Origin: an uncultured Alphaproteobacteria bacterium
GTDB taxonomy: Bacteria; Pseudomonadota; Alphaproteobacteria; Minwuiales; Minwuiaceae
NCBI GenBank assembly: GCA_913064755.1
Contig: CAJYBQ010000101.1
Span: forward strand, 1 to 8,741
Reading direction: 5' to 3'
DNA: 8,741 nt
Part shown: positions 1-6,722 of the stretch, in pieces
How positions within the stretch are numbered: the first letter of the stretch is position 1
How the letters are laid out: each line of letters begins with the position of its first letter
Translations under genes and position numbers: made by a program
The notes under the pieces: generated by a model
Seen by the model: the letters and a program-made list of their open reading frames with translations, nothing else
Told to the model about the DNA's origin: nothing
The model's database searches: none

Positions 1-254
1 TCCTGAAACACGTAGCCGACCTGGCGGTTCCGGGTCGGGATGTCGATCCCGGCGGCGCGATCGAACAGGGTCTCGCCATCGATGCGCACATGCCCCGCAT
101 CGGGTGTGATCAGCCCGGCGATGGCGGCGCTGATGGTGGACTTGCCTGCACCGGACGGGCCGAAAAGGGCGGTGATGCCCGGTTCATCGACGCGGAAGGC
201 GGCATCGACGCGGAACGCCCCCAGTTCATGCGTGATGGCGATATCCAGGTTCAT
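1..254 (-). CDS. modC: ModC, molybdate ABC transporter ATP-binding protein (partial, N-terminal 84 residues)
   Basis: This is the cytoplasmic ATPase that powers molybdate import through ModB. Only the first 84 codons lie in the window; the gene runs off the left edge. Visible in my translation are a Walker A loop GPSGAGKST at residues 32-40, a beta-strand region ending in IDGETLFD near 58-65, and the start of the Q-loop (GYVFQ, 80-84). The Walker B, ABC signature and the C-terminal molybdate-binding (MOP/TOBE) domain typical of ModC lie outside, so the molybdate assignment rests on its position as third gene behind clear modA and modB. The ATG at 254-252 overlaps the modB TGA as ATGA. No convincing Shine-Dalgarno sequence precedes it, which fits translational coupling. 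ABC ATPase is certain; ModC is very likely from context. Confidence 0.9.
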   Translation of the reverse strand, partial: MNLDIAITHELGAFRVDAAFRVDEPGITALFGPSGAGKSTISAAIAGLITPDAGHVRIDGETLFDRAAGIDIPTRNRQVGYVFQ

Positions 255-934
255 GATCCGCTGAGGCTCCGCACCCGGCGCGCTGCCATCTCCGACAGGA
301 TCAGCCCGGCGAGGGCGAGCAGGATGGCGAGTCCCGCCAGCCGAGCCGCCGCGGCCTCACCCCCCGGCGACTGGATCGCGGTGTAGATCGCCAGCGGCAG
401 CGTGCGGGTTTCGCCGGGAATGTTCGACACGAAGGTGATGATGGCCCCGAACTCCCCCAGGCTGGCCGCGAAGGCGGTGATCGCCCCGGCGATGATGCCG
501 GGCAGGGCCAGGGGCAGGGTGATGGAGCAGAACCGGTCGACGGGACCGGCGCCAAGGGTGCGGGCGGCGGCATCCAGGCCGGGGTCGATTGCCTCCATCG
601 CCAGCCGAATGGCGCGGACCTGGAACGGGAAGCTGACGATGGCTGCGGCCAGCGCGGCACCGGTCCATGAAAACACCAGCCGGATGCCGAAGGTGTCCAG
701 CAGCCAGCCGCCCAGTGGAGCCTTGGTGCCGAGACTGACCAGCAGGAGGTAGCCCATGACGACCGGCGGCAGCACCAGCGGCAGATGCACCAGGCCATCC
801 AGCAGCACCCGGCCCGGAAAGCGTGTCCGGGCCAGCAGCCACGCGACCAGCACGGCGAAGGGCAGGGCACCGGCCACGGCCACCAGCGCGATGCGCAGGC
901 TGAGCAGCAGCGCCTCGATCTCCACCGCCGTCAT
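251..934 (-). CDS. modB: ModB, molybdate ABC transporter permease
   Basis: This is the inner-membrane channel subunit of the molybdate importer; it forms a homodimer, receives molybdate from ModA and is driven by ModC. The protein has 227 residues, the usual size for ModB, and about five to six hydrophobic segments. Family signatures are HLPLVLPPVVMGYLLL (50-65), the EAA coupling loop from E114 through TLGAG to LPLALPG (139-146), and GEFGAIITFVSNIPGETR (160-177), which is close to diagnostic for ModB. The ATG at 934-932 overlaps the modA stop as ATGA, and an AAGGA ribosome site at 948-944 lies nine bases upstream inside modA. Its own TGA overlaps the modC start. Nothing looks truncated or replaced. 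Sulfate or tungstate permeases are related alternatives, but the motif set and the ModA partner favour molybdate. Confidence 0.96.
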   Translation of the reverse strand: MTAVEIEALLLSLRIALVAVAGALPFAVLVAWLLARTRFPGRVLLDGLVHLPLVLPPVVMGYLLLVSLGTKAPLGGWLLDTFGIRLVFSWTGAALAAAIVSFPFQVRAIRLAMEAIDPGLDAAARTLGAGPVDRFCSITLPLALPGIIAGAITAFAASLGEFGAIITFVSNIPGETRTLPLAIYTAIQSPGGEAAAARLAGLAILLALAGLILSEMAARRVRSLSGS

Positions 935-1698
935 GGTTGCACATCCTTCCGGAACCCGGCGCCGCGCAGGATGGCGGCCACGTCGGCACTGTCCAGGAAC
1001 GCCATGAAGCGGCGAGACTCGAGGCTGTCGCGACCGGCGACGATGGCCGCGGGATAGGTGATCGCGTCATGCAGGTGGTCCGGCAGCACCTCCATCAGCG
1101 TCACGTCGTCCGCGGCAATGCGGGCGTCGGTCACATAGGTCAGGGCCAGCGCGGCCTCGCCCCGGGCGACGAGGGCCAGCGCGGCGCGCACGTCCGCAGC
1201 GTAGACCATGCGGGGTCTCATGTCCGCCCACAGGTGAAGCCCGGTGAGCGCCTGTCGGGCATAGATGCCGGCCGGAACATGCGCCGGATCGCCGATGGCC
1301 ATCCGCTCCCCCGCTGCCAGGTCGGCTATCGCCCGGGCCAGGGGCAGGGGGGCGGGGAACCGGTCACGATGTCCGACCAGGGCCAGCGCGTTGCGCGCCA
1401 GGATGATCCGGCTGTCGGACACGATCGCGGAGCGGGCCTGCAGGTACTGCATCCAGTCGGCATTGGCCGAGACGATGATGTCCGCCGGTGCCCCGGCCTC
1501 GACCTGGCGGGCAAGGGTGGAGGACGCGGCGAAGGAGAACCGCAACGCCGTGCCGTGTTGCCGGGCATAGGCCTCCCCGATCCGGGTCATCACCTCGCCC
1601 AGGCTGGCCGCGGCGAAGACGGTCAGACGGTCGGCGGCCGTGACCGGAAAGGTCAGCAGGATCATCCAGGTGGCTAGAATGGCGGGCAAGAGACGCAT
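931..1698 (-). CDS. modA: ModA, periplasmic molybdate-binding protein
   Basis: This is the periplasmic receptor that captures molybdate (often tungstate too) and delivers it to ModBC. It has 255 residues. An N-terminal signal peptide (hydrophobic 3-18, likely cleavage after VTA at 19-21) precedes the mature domain. ModA landmarks are VFAAASL (27-33), ASSTLARQ (58-65), GAPADIIVSANADWM (69-83), GDPAHVPAGIYARQAL (136-151) and AITYPAAIV (212-220); the first two carry the serines that contact the oxyanion in characterised ModA proteins. The reading frame stays open about 1 kb further upstream, but only by running antisense to the neighbouring flavoprotein gene, so I chose the ATG at 1698-1696, which directly begins the signal peptide. 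It has no clear Shine-Dalgarno sequence. First gene of modABC; no modE regulator gene is seen nearby. Confidence 0.95.
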   Translation of the reverse strand: MRLLPAILATWMILLTFPVTAADRLTVFAAASLGEVMTRIGEAYARQHGTALRFSFAASSTLARQVEAGAPADIIVSANADWMQYLQARSAIVSDSRIILARNALALVGHRDRFPAPLPLARAIADLAAGERMAIGDPAHVPAGIYARQALTGLHLWADMRPRMVYAADVRAALALVARGEAALALTYVTDARIAADDVTLMEVLPDHLHDAITYPAAIVAGRDSLESRRFMAFLDSADVAAILRGAGFRKDVQP

Positions 1699-1699
1699 G

Positions 1700-1731
1700 A
1701 TGCGCGCATGCTTGCGGGCGGGGGCGCAAGC
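1700..1731 (-). promoter_or_regulatory. Hairpin plus palindrome in the modA leader
   Basis: A perfect 10-base palindrome, ATGCGCGCAT (1700-1709), ends two bases before the modA ATG on the minus strand. Next to it is an inverted repeat with arms GCTTGCG (1710-1716) and CGCAAGC (1725-1731) around an 8-base loop. On the modA transcript this places a 7-bp GC-rich stem and a self-complementary stretch where a ribosome site should be, and no Shine-Dalgarno sequence is visible. It may control translation initiation or be an operator. It does not resemble the AT-rich ModE box, and it is much too small for a molybdenum-cofactor riboswitch. Function is inferred. Confidence 0.35.
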
Positions 1732-1812
1732 GTCAATGCTTCTCCGGTACGCCGGGTGCGCTATCTTGGCGTTGACCCTGGCAAGGGCCATGCGGAAGCG
1801 GGGGAACGAGGA

Positions 1813-2880
1813 ATGGGCGTCACGACGGGATTGATGCAGCGGCTGGGCATGACCAGCCCGGTGATGCAGGCACCGCTGGGTGGTGGTGGCGATACCCCGG
1901 CCATGACCGCCGCCGTGTCCAGCGCGGGTGGCATGGGCTTTGTCGGTGCCGCCTACATGACGCCGGAAGGAATCGGTGCCGCGACCGATGCCGTGCGTGC
2001 CCGGACCAATGCCGCGTTCGGCATCAACATCTTCGCTCCGCAACGCTCCGTGCCGGTCATCGATGGCAGGGCAGCCCTGGATTCGGCAGCGCCGTTCTTT
2101 CGTGAACTCGGGCTTGATGCGCCGGAGATGCCGGGTGACGCGGATGATCCCTTTGCACGCCTGTTCCCGGCGGCGCTGGAGAGTGGGGCGAAGCTGTTCA
2201 GCTTCACCTTCGGCACCTTGCCCGCCACCGCGATGGCCGAGCTGAAACAGCGTGACATCTTCGTCATCGGAACCGCGACGACGGTGGCGGAAGCGGTGGC
2301 TCTGCAGGATTCCGGCGTGGATGCCATCACCGCGCAGGGCGCCGAGGCGGGTGGACACCGGGGCAGCTTCGACCCGGACGGGCCCGGCGCACTGGTCGGT
2401 ACCATGGCGCTGGTGCCACAGGTCATCGATGCGGTGCAGGTGCCGGTCATCGCGTCGGGTGGCATCATGGACGGGCGCGGCATCGCGGCCGCCCTGATGC
2501 TGGGGGCCGAGGCGGTGCAGATGGGCACCGCGTTCCTGACCACGGCCGAAGGTGGGTCGCCGGACGCGCACAAGCAGGCGATCATGGTGTCGGGCGACAA
2601 TGCCACCCGCATCACCCGCGCCTTCTCGGGGCGGCCTGCCAGGGGCATTGCCAATCGTTTCATGCTGGAAACGGAGGCGGGCGCCGACGCGATCCTGCCA
2701 TTTCCGTTGCAGAACCATCTCACCCGCGCGATGCGCGGTGCGGCGGCCAGGGTCGGCAAGGCCGAATACCTGTCACTCTGGGCAGGGCAGGGGACACGCA
2801 TGTCGCGCCGCCTGACGACCGTGGAACTGATGCAGGCACTGGACCGCGAAACGGCGGCGGCCCTGGGTCGCTTCGGCTGA
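1813..2880 (+). CDS. Nitronate monooxygenase-family flavoprotein (class I NMO / 2-nitropropane dioxygenase type)
   Basis: This is an FMN-dependent TIM-barrel enzyme that oxidises alkyl nitronates such as propionate 3-nitronate, giving detoxification; it is cytoplasmic. It has 355 residues, normal for the class. The N-terminal QAPLGGGG (19-26) resembles the first conserved class motif. FTFGTLP (131-137) follows, and AQGAEAGGHRG (174-184) carries the catalytic-base histidine H182. ASGGIMDGRGIAAAL (214-228) and GAEAVQMGTAFL (231-242) form the FMN phosphate-binding part, and WAGQG (323-327) lies near the C-terminus. The ATG at 1813 was chosen because a purine-rich GGGGGAA (1800-1806) lies six bases upstream; an in-frame ATG at 1834 is a possible alternative, and an earlier in-frame ATG at 1708 would run through the spacer. 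FabK-type enoyl-ACP reductases share the fold, but the GGHRG motif favours NMO. True substrate unknown. It stands alone, divergent from modA and convergent with the AsnC/Lrp gene. Confidence 0.88.
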   Translation: MGVTTGLMQRLGMTSPVMQAPLGGGGDTPAMTAAVSSAGGMGFVGAAYMTPEGIGAATDAVRARTNAAFGINIFAPQRSVPVIDGRAALDSAAPFFRELGLDAPEMPGDADDPFARLFPAALESGAKLFSFTFGTLPATAMAELKQRDIFVIGTATTVAEAVALQDSGVDAITAQGAEAGGHRGSFDPDGPGALVGTMALVPQVIDAVQVPVIASGGIMDGRGIAAALMLGAEAVQMGTAFLTTAEGGSPDAHKQAIMVSGDNATRITRAFSGRPARGIANRFMLETEAGADAILPFPLQNHLTRAMRGAAARVGKAEYLSLWAGQGTRMSRRLTTVELMQALDRETAAALGRFG

Positions 2881-2888
2881 GGGGAGGG

Positions 2889-2902
2889 GGGCGGCGCCGC
2901 CC
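2889..2902. terminator. Possible bidirectional terminator between convergent genes
   Basis: A perfect 14-base palindrome, GGGCGGCGCCGCCC, fills the 21-base gap between the flavoprotein stop (2880) and the stop of the convergent regulator (2904-2902), touching the latter by one base. As RNA it could fold into a five-base-pair GC stem with a GCGC loop on either strand. There is no U-tract on either side, so it is not a classic intrinsic terminator. Confidence 0.35.
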
Positions 2903-3393
2903 TATTCGGGCAGGGTTGTCGCCAGTTCGACGGGCACGCCCGGCTCATGCTTGCTTTCGCGGATGGCGAGGGATGTCTTCACGTTGGCGACATTGTCCGC
3001 CGCGGTCAGCTGCTCGGTCAGGAAATGCTGATATGCGTCCCAGTCCTTCGCGACGACCTTCAGCAGGAAATCGATCTCCCCCGCCAGCATGTGGCACTCG
3101 CGCACCTGGGGCCAGCTGCGGACCTTTTCCTCGAAGGCCTTCAGGTCGGTCTCGGCCTGGCTGTCCAGCCCGACCATGGCAAACACGGTCACGCCGAAAC
3201 CGAGATGTTCCGGGGTCAGTTCGGCATGGTAGCCGCGAATGTAACCCGCATCCTCCAGCGCCCGGACCCGGCGCAGGCAGGGAGGGGCGGAAATGCCGAC
3301 ACGGCGGGCAAGCTCGACATTCGTCATGCGACCGTCGGCCTGCAGGTCTGCCAGGATCTTGCGGTCGATCTCGTCAAGTTTCACACGCTGCAT
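2902..3393 (-). CDS. AsnC/Lrp family transcriptional regulator
   Basis: This is a DNA-binding regulator that normally senses an amino acid and forms dimers to octamers. The 163-residue protein has the standard two parts. An N-terminal winged helix-turn-helix spans about 6-55 (LDEIDRKILADLQADGR, then RRVGISAPPCLRRVRALE). A C-terminal ligand-sensing RAM domain spans about 67-145, including AGEIDFLLKVVAKD (104-117), where effector contacts lie in the family. The ATG at 3393-3391 is preceded by AGGGA with five-base spacing, a strong ribosome site. It is alone on its strand: the next gene upstream (the PAP2 protein) ends 114 bases before it, and that spacer has three inverted repeats that could be its own operators. 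The target genes and effector cannot be told from the window. Confidence 0.94.
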   Translation of the reverse strand: MQRVKLDEIDRKILADLQADGRMTNVELARRVGISAPPCLRRVRALEDAGYIRGYHAELTPEHLGFGVTVFAMVGLDSQAETDLKAFEEKVRSWPQVRECHMLAGEIDFLLKVVAKDWDAYQHFLTEQLTAADNVANVKTSLAIRESKHEPGVPVELATTLPE

Positions 3394-3442
3394 TTAGGTC
3401 CCTGTTCATCCAGATCGGCCGAATGATGCTTCCGGCAGCGGA

Positions 3443-3507
3443 TTGCGCGCAACATTATTACCGGGATGGCGAATATGCAATCATATCCTGTCGTCATTGC
3501 ATGCAAT
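3443..3507 (-). promoter_or_regulatory. Candidate autoregulatory promoter/operator of the AsnC/Lrp gene
   Basis: Three inverted repeats lie in this AT-richer stretch: TTGCGCGCAA (3443-3452), ATATG-caat-CATAT (3473-3486) and ATTGCATGCAAT (3496-3507). Their centres are 32 and 22 bases apart, close to three and two helical turns. On the minus strand a plausible promoter is TTGCAT (3480-3475), a 17-base spacer, then TAATGT (3457-3452), giving a start near 3445 and a leader of about 50 bases. The repeats would overlap the start, the -35 and the upstream flank. Lrp-family proteins commonly autoregulate through phased sites. The promoter match is only moderate and the binding protein is inferred. 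Confidence 0.4.
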
Positions 3508-5067
3508 TCAGGGTGTGCGGCAACGCCGTGCGAACTGGCGCAGGGTTTGCCCGAAGGCATGGATGTCCGCGCGCGCCTTCGCGGCCCAGCGTGACAGGCT
3601 GCCCCGGCGCGCCCGGATGATGACGGGATAGAGCGCCATGGCGATCCAGACGTTGATCAGTCCCGCATAGGTCACGTCGAACAGGAAGTGGGAGCCGTTG
3701 AACATGCGCATCAGGCCGATGGCGACGCCGAACCAGAGCGCGGCCTGCATCAACCGGCGCCGGCGACGACCGGTCGCGAAGGCAACGGGGATGGCGATCA
3801 TGGCAAACGCGGCGCTGGCATCCCCCGAGACGAAGGAGCAGTTGCGTGCGCATCCATGGGTCGGGATCAGCGCGGGCTGATATTGCTGTTCGCCACCGAA
3901 CTCCACGGTATGCAGCGGGCGCGGTCGATCCCACTGGTCCTTCAGCAGCGCGTTGGTCACCAGCCCGACCCCGAGGCCGAAGACGGCGAGAACGTAGATC
4001 AGGCGCCGTATCGTCAGGCGCCGCTTCCAGCGGGTGCGCAGGCCGTTCGCCGCCAGGCCCAGGGTGCCGACGACCAGCAGCCAGTAGAACGTGGGGCGCA
4101 GCACGTCGTGAAAGATGTCACCGACGATCGAATCCGTGATCCAGAATTCATTGCCTTGCAGGTGGAACATGCCGGCCGCGATCCGGTCCAGCGGCGTGAA
4201 GAGCGCCAGCGGGGCCAGCAGGAAGGCCAGGATCAGGCACAGGCGGCGGTAGCGGGTCAGGCGGCTGCCGCCATCCACGGGCAGCAGGGGACCCGAAGAT
4301 GCCGGTCCCGCCGACCCGGCCAGCCACCAGCGGCCGATCGGTCGGCGCAGGATCTGACCATCGACCGTGACCTGGAACACCCAGTTGCGCCGCGCCAGGA
4401 AGGACCGAAGCCACCATGCGATGAAGCCGCCAACCGCGGCACCGGCGATCACGTCGGACAGGAAGTGGGCGTTCACCGCGATCCGGGCCAGGCCACCGAT
4501 CACGGCGAAGGTGATCAGCAGGACCCGGAACCGCGGCAGCAGGAAGCACATGGCGATGGCAAAGGCGAACAGGGTCGTGGTGTGGCCGGAGGGGAAGGAC
4601 TGATGGCTCCAGTCGAACGCCAGCAGGTCCCAGTCTGCGGTCAAGCTCTCGTCCATGTAGCGTGGCCGCGCGCGCCCGTAGGCGATCTTGAAGACATTTG
4701 TCAGGATGCCGGATATGGCAATGGAGGCAACGACATACCCGGCTGCCCCGGCGATCCAGCCATACAGGGCCTTGCGCGACGGCCTGTCATTGGCCGCACG
4801 CAGGGCAAGCGCGGCGAAAACCACGCAGCCACCTGTCACCAGTCCCCACTTGCTGTTGCCGACATCGCCCAGAACCTGCAGGGCGGCGATGAAGCCGTTG
4901 TCGCTGGCGGTGACGTGATCGCGGATCCAGACGTCCAGACCGTAGGAGCCGACGACGGCGAACGTCAGGACCAGTTCGTACAGGGCGATCTGCCATGGCA
5001 GCAGCCAGCGACCGGTGGACCGGGCACGGGTCGCTTCACCCATCTCGAGCAGCCTGTTCCGGCTCAT
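3508..5067 (-). CDS. Tandem PAP2 phosphatase: two complete PAP2 domains in one membrane protein
   Basis: This is a polytopic inner-membrane lipid phosphatase of 519 residues, about twice a normal PAP2 protein, with two sets of the KX6RP / SGH / RX5HX3D motifs. Domain 1: K127-R134P135 (KIAYGRARP), PSGH 159-162, then R195, H201, D205. Domain 2: K376-R383P384 (KDQWDRPRP), SGD 414-416 where SGH is usual, then R454, nucleophile-position H460 and D464. TNVFKIAYGRARP and TNALLKDQWDRPRP occupy matching places, so the protein looks like an internal duplication or fusion. PAP2 domains face the periplasm and include lipid A phosphatases LpxE/LpxF and undecaprenyl- and phosphatidylglycerol-phosphate phosphatases. 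It is the last gene of the four-gene operon; its ATG (5067-5065) overlaps the upstream stop as ATGA. Since the sugar transferase before it should release undecaprenyl monophosphate, a carrier-recycling role is less needed, and I favour a lipid A or similar glycolipid as substrate (inference). Confidence 0.9.
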   Translation of the reverse strand: MSRNRLLEMGEATRARSTGRWLLPWQIALYELVLTFAVVGSYGLDVWIRDHVTASDNGFIAALQVLGDVGNSKWGLVTGGCVVFAALALRAANDRPSRKALYGWIAGAAGYVVASIAISGILTNVFKIAYGRARPRYMDESLTADWDLLAFDWSHQSFPSGHTTTLFAFAIAMCFLLPRFRVLLITFAVIGGLARIAVNAHFLSDVIAGAAVGGFIAWWLRSFLARRNWVFQVTVDGQILRRPIGRWWLAGSAGPASSGPLLPVDGGSRLTRYRRLCLILAFLLAPLALFTPLDRIAAGMFHLQGNEFWITDSIVGDIFHDVLRPTFYWLLVVGTLGLAANGLRTRWKRRLTIRRLIYVLAVFGLGVGLVTNALLKDQWDRPRPLHTVEFGGEQQYQPALIPTHGCARNCSFVSGDASAAFAMIAIPVAFATGRRRRRLMQAALWFGVAIGLMRMFNGSHFLFDVTYAGLINVWIAMALYPVIIRARRGSLSRWAAKARADIHAFGQTLRQFARRCRTP

Positions 5068-6722
5068 CTGCTGTTGCCTGCCAGTCTGTAGAGGGTGATC
5101 GTCACGTTCCTGCCTCTGGCATAGTTGAAGCCCTGTACCTCGTCGAGTTTCTCGACTTCTGCACCGGCAGCGGCGATACGGTCAAGGAAATCGGCCTGCA
5201 GGCGGCTCTCGATCGCGGCGATCTGGCAGGGCGTGCCATCCAGCAACTTGTCGGCGGCACCCGTGGCATGGGTCAGAACCGTGTCGGTCGCCGTCAGGAA
5301 TACAAGGCTTGGTTCGTTGAAACCCGCACTGATCAGCCGGGGTGTCGGGCAAGGGGCCAATGCGGTGCGAAACGCGGCTGCCAGCCGGGGGGAGACGAAG
5401 GCCGGTTCGAGACCCGGCAGGAAGCGCCCGAACACGACGCCGGAGAACAGCAGTGCCGCGACCAGGACCGTCGTCAGCTGTGCCCCGCTGCGGCGGGTGC
5501 CATGGATGAAGGTCAGGCCGAACCAGAGCGCGGGCAGCAGCAGGACACCCGCGAAATGCCAGATGCTCAGGTCCACCCCCGCACCGGCACCGACGAACGG
5601 CATTGCCCCGGCCAGTGCCAGGGTGACAAGGCCCCAGAGCACCATGACCACGAAGCGCCACCAGCGCGGTGCGGCCGCATCGACGTCATGCAGCGCGGCC
5701 ACGGCCAGGATGGCCAGCGCGGGATAGGCAGGCAGCACGTAATGCGCCAGCTTTGTCGGCGTCAGTGCGAAGATGATCCAGGTGAACAGGGCCCAGCCGA
5801 GCAGCAGCGTCACCTCCGATCGACGGCGGCTGCGCCAGATCCAGGGCAGGGCCAGCAGGCCGAGCAGGGAGAACGGCCAGAAGGTGACATTGGCCAGCGC
5901 CAGGTAGAGGCCCGGCGGCGCGCCGTGGCTTTCCTGCCCGCCGGCAACCTTGGCGATCATGTCCTTGCCCACCGATTCCGCCAGAAAGCCGCCGTCGCTG
6001 ATGATGATGATGGCCACGTACCAGGGCAGGGCAACGACCAGGAACAGCGGAATGCCGGTCAGCGGCTTCAGGTCCCGCACCCAGCCGATGCCGCGCGACA
6101 GCCACCCCTGGGCCAGCGAGATGCCGATGATCGGCAGGAACACGATGGGTCCCTTGATCATGAAGCCGACACCGGCCATGGCCCAGAAACCATGCGCGGG
6201 CAGCGAACTGCCACCCCGTCGCCGGAGGACGAACAGCAGGCATGCCAGTGCCGCGAGGATGGCGGCCAGCAGCATGGCGTCGGACTTGCCGGTCCGGGCC
6301 TCCACGTTCAGCAGGATCGAACTGGCCATCACGATCCCGGCCCCGAAGCCGACCCCGCTGCCGAACAGCATGCCGCCGATCACGGCGGTCAGCAGCACGC
6401 TCGCGATGGCCGCGCCGAGGCTGGGCAGCCGATAGACCCATATCCGGTCATCGATGCCGGTCAGATGCACGGCGGCGGCCTGGAACCAGTAGATTCCGGC
6501 GGGTTTCTTGTGGCGTGGCTGGTCCTGGAAGCGGATGTCGACGTAATCGCCGCTCTCGACCATCTGCTTCGACGCCTGGGCGAAGCGGCTCTCGTCGCGG
6601 TCGATCGGCGGCAGACTGGTGATGCCGGGCAGCAAGAACGCCAGTGCCACGACCGTTAGCAGGCCATAGCGCAGCCCGGCGGACCAGTCACCGATCCGGT
6701 CGAGCAGACTTTGTGGGCTCAT
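5064..6722 (-). CDS. ArnT-like GT-C glycosyltransferase (polyprenyl-phosphate-sugar dependent, GT39/GT83 type)
   Basis: This integral membrane transferase moves a sugar from a polyprenyl-phosphate donor to an acceptor on the periplasmic face. It has 552 residues and about eleven or twelve hydrophobic segments. After the first segment (19-34) comes the family hallmark DRDESRFAQA (41-50), where D43-E44 is the likely catalytic/metal pair, then QPRHKKPAGIYWF (68-80), TGKSDAM (144-150), MIKGPIV (188-194) and TPTKLAHYVLPAYPA (321-335). A soluble periplasmic tail from about 440 to the end holds two cysteines (458 and 499) that could pair. ArnT puts aminoarabinose on lipid A, and rhizobial RgtA-D add galacturonic acid; the sugar used here is unknown. 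The ATG at 6722 lies 35 bases inside the upstream LAB_N gene, with a GGAG site nine bases ahead of it. The stop overlaps the PAP2 start. Confidence 0.92.
   Translation of the reverse strand: MSPQSLLDRIGDWSAGLRYGLLTVVALAFLLPGITSLPPIDRDESRFAQASKQMVESGDYVDIRFQDQPRHKKPAGIYWFQAAAVHLTGIDDRIWVYRLPSLGAAIASVLLTAVIGGMLFGSGVGFGAGIVMASSILLNVEARTGKSDAMLLAAILAALACLLFVLRRRGGSSLPAHGFWAMAGVGFMIKGPIVFLPIIGISLAQGWLSRGIGWVRDLKPLTGIPLFLVVALPWYVAIIIISDGGFLAESVGKDMIAKVAGGQESHGAPPGLYLALANVTFWPFSLLGLLALPWIWRSRRRSEVTLLLGWALFTWIIFALTPTKLAHYVLPAYPALAILAVAALHDVDAAAPRWWRFVVMVLWGLVTLALAGAMPFVGAGAGVDLSIWHFAGVLLLPALWFGLTFIHGTRRSGAQLTTVLVAALLFSGVVFGRFLPGLEPAFVSPRLAAAFRTALAPCPTPRLISAGFNEPSLVFLTATDTVLTHATGAADKLLDGTPCQIAAIESRLQADFLDRIAAAGAEVEKLDEVQGFNYARGRNVTITLYRLAGNSR

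Noticed and set aside
1700..1731. Molybdenum-cofactor riboswitch before modA
   Set aside because: The structured part is only about 32 bases with one simple stem, far shorter than the known multi-stem class.
1699..2718. In-frame upstream extension of modA giving a 595-residue protein
   Set aside because: The added part is antisense to the flavoprotein gene and lacks any known domain; the signal peptide begins at the ATG at 1698.
1813..2880. Flavoprotein as FabK enoyl-ACP reductase
   Set aside because: The AQGAEAGGHRG motif and the QAP start match class I nitronate monooxygenases better, and there is no fatty acid synthesis gene beside it.
1953..2948. A 331-codon minus-strand open frame opposite the nitronate monooxygenase gene
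   Set aside because: Its protein is rich in Arg, Ser, Ala and Pro with no recognisable domain, as expected for the antisense of a GC-rich gene; the plus-strand frame has clear conserved motifs.
3508..5067. PAP2 gene as a simple undecaprenyl-pyrophosphate recycling enzyme
   Set aside because: The ArnT-like partner should release undecaprenyl monophosphate, which needs no such step; not excluded, but less fitting than a glycolipid phosphatase.
3688..5091. A 467-codon plus-strand frame opposite the PAP2 gene
   Set aside because: Gln/Gly/Asp/Arg-rich low-complexity antisense translation with no domain; the minus-strand gene has two full PAP2 motif sets.
4995..6659. A 554-codon plus-strand frame opposite the GT-C gene
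   Set aside because: Also Gln/Gly/Asp/Arg-rich with no domain, produced by high GC third positions in the true minus-strand gene.
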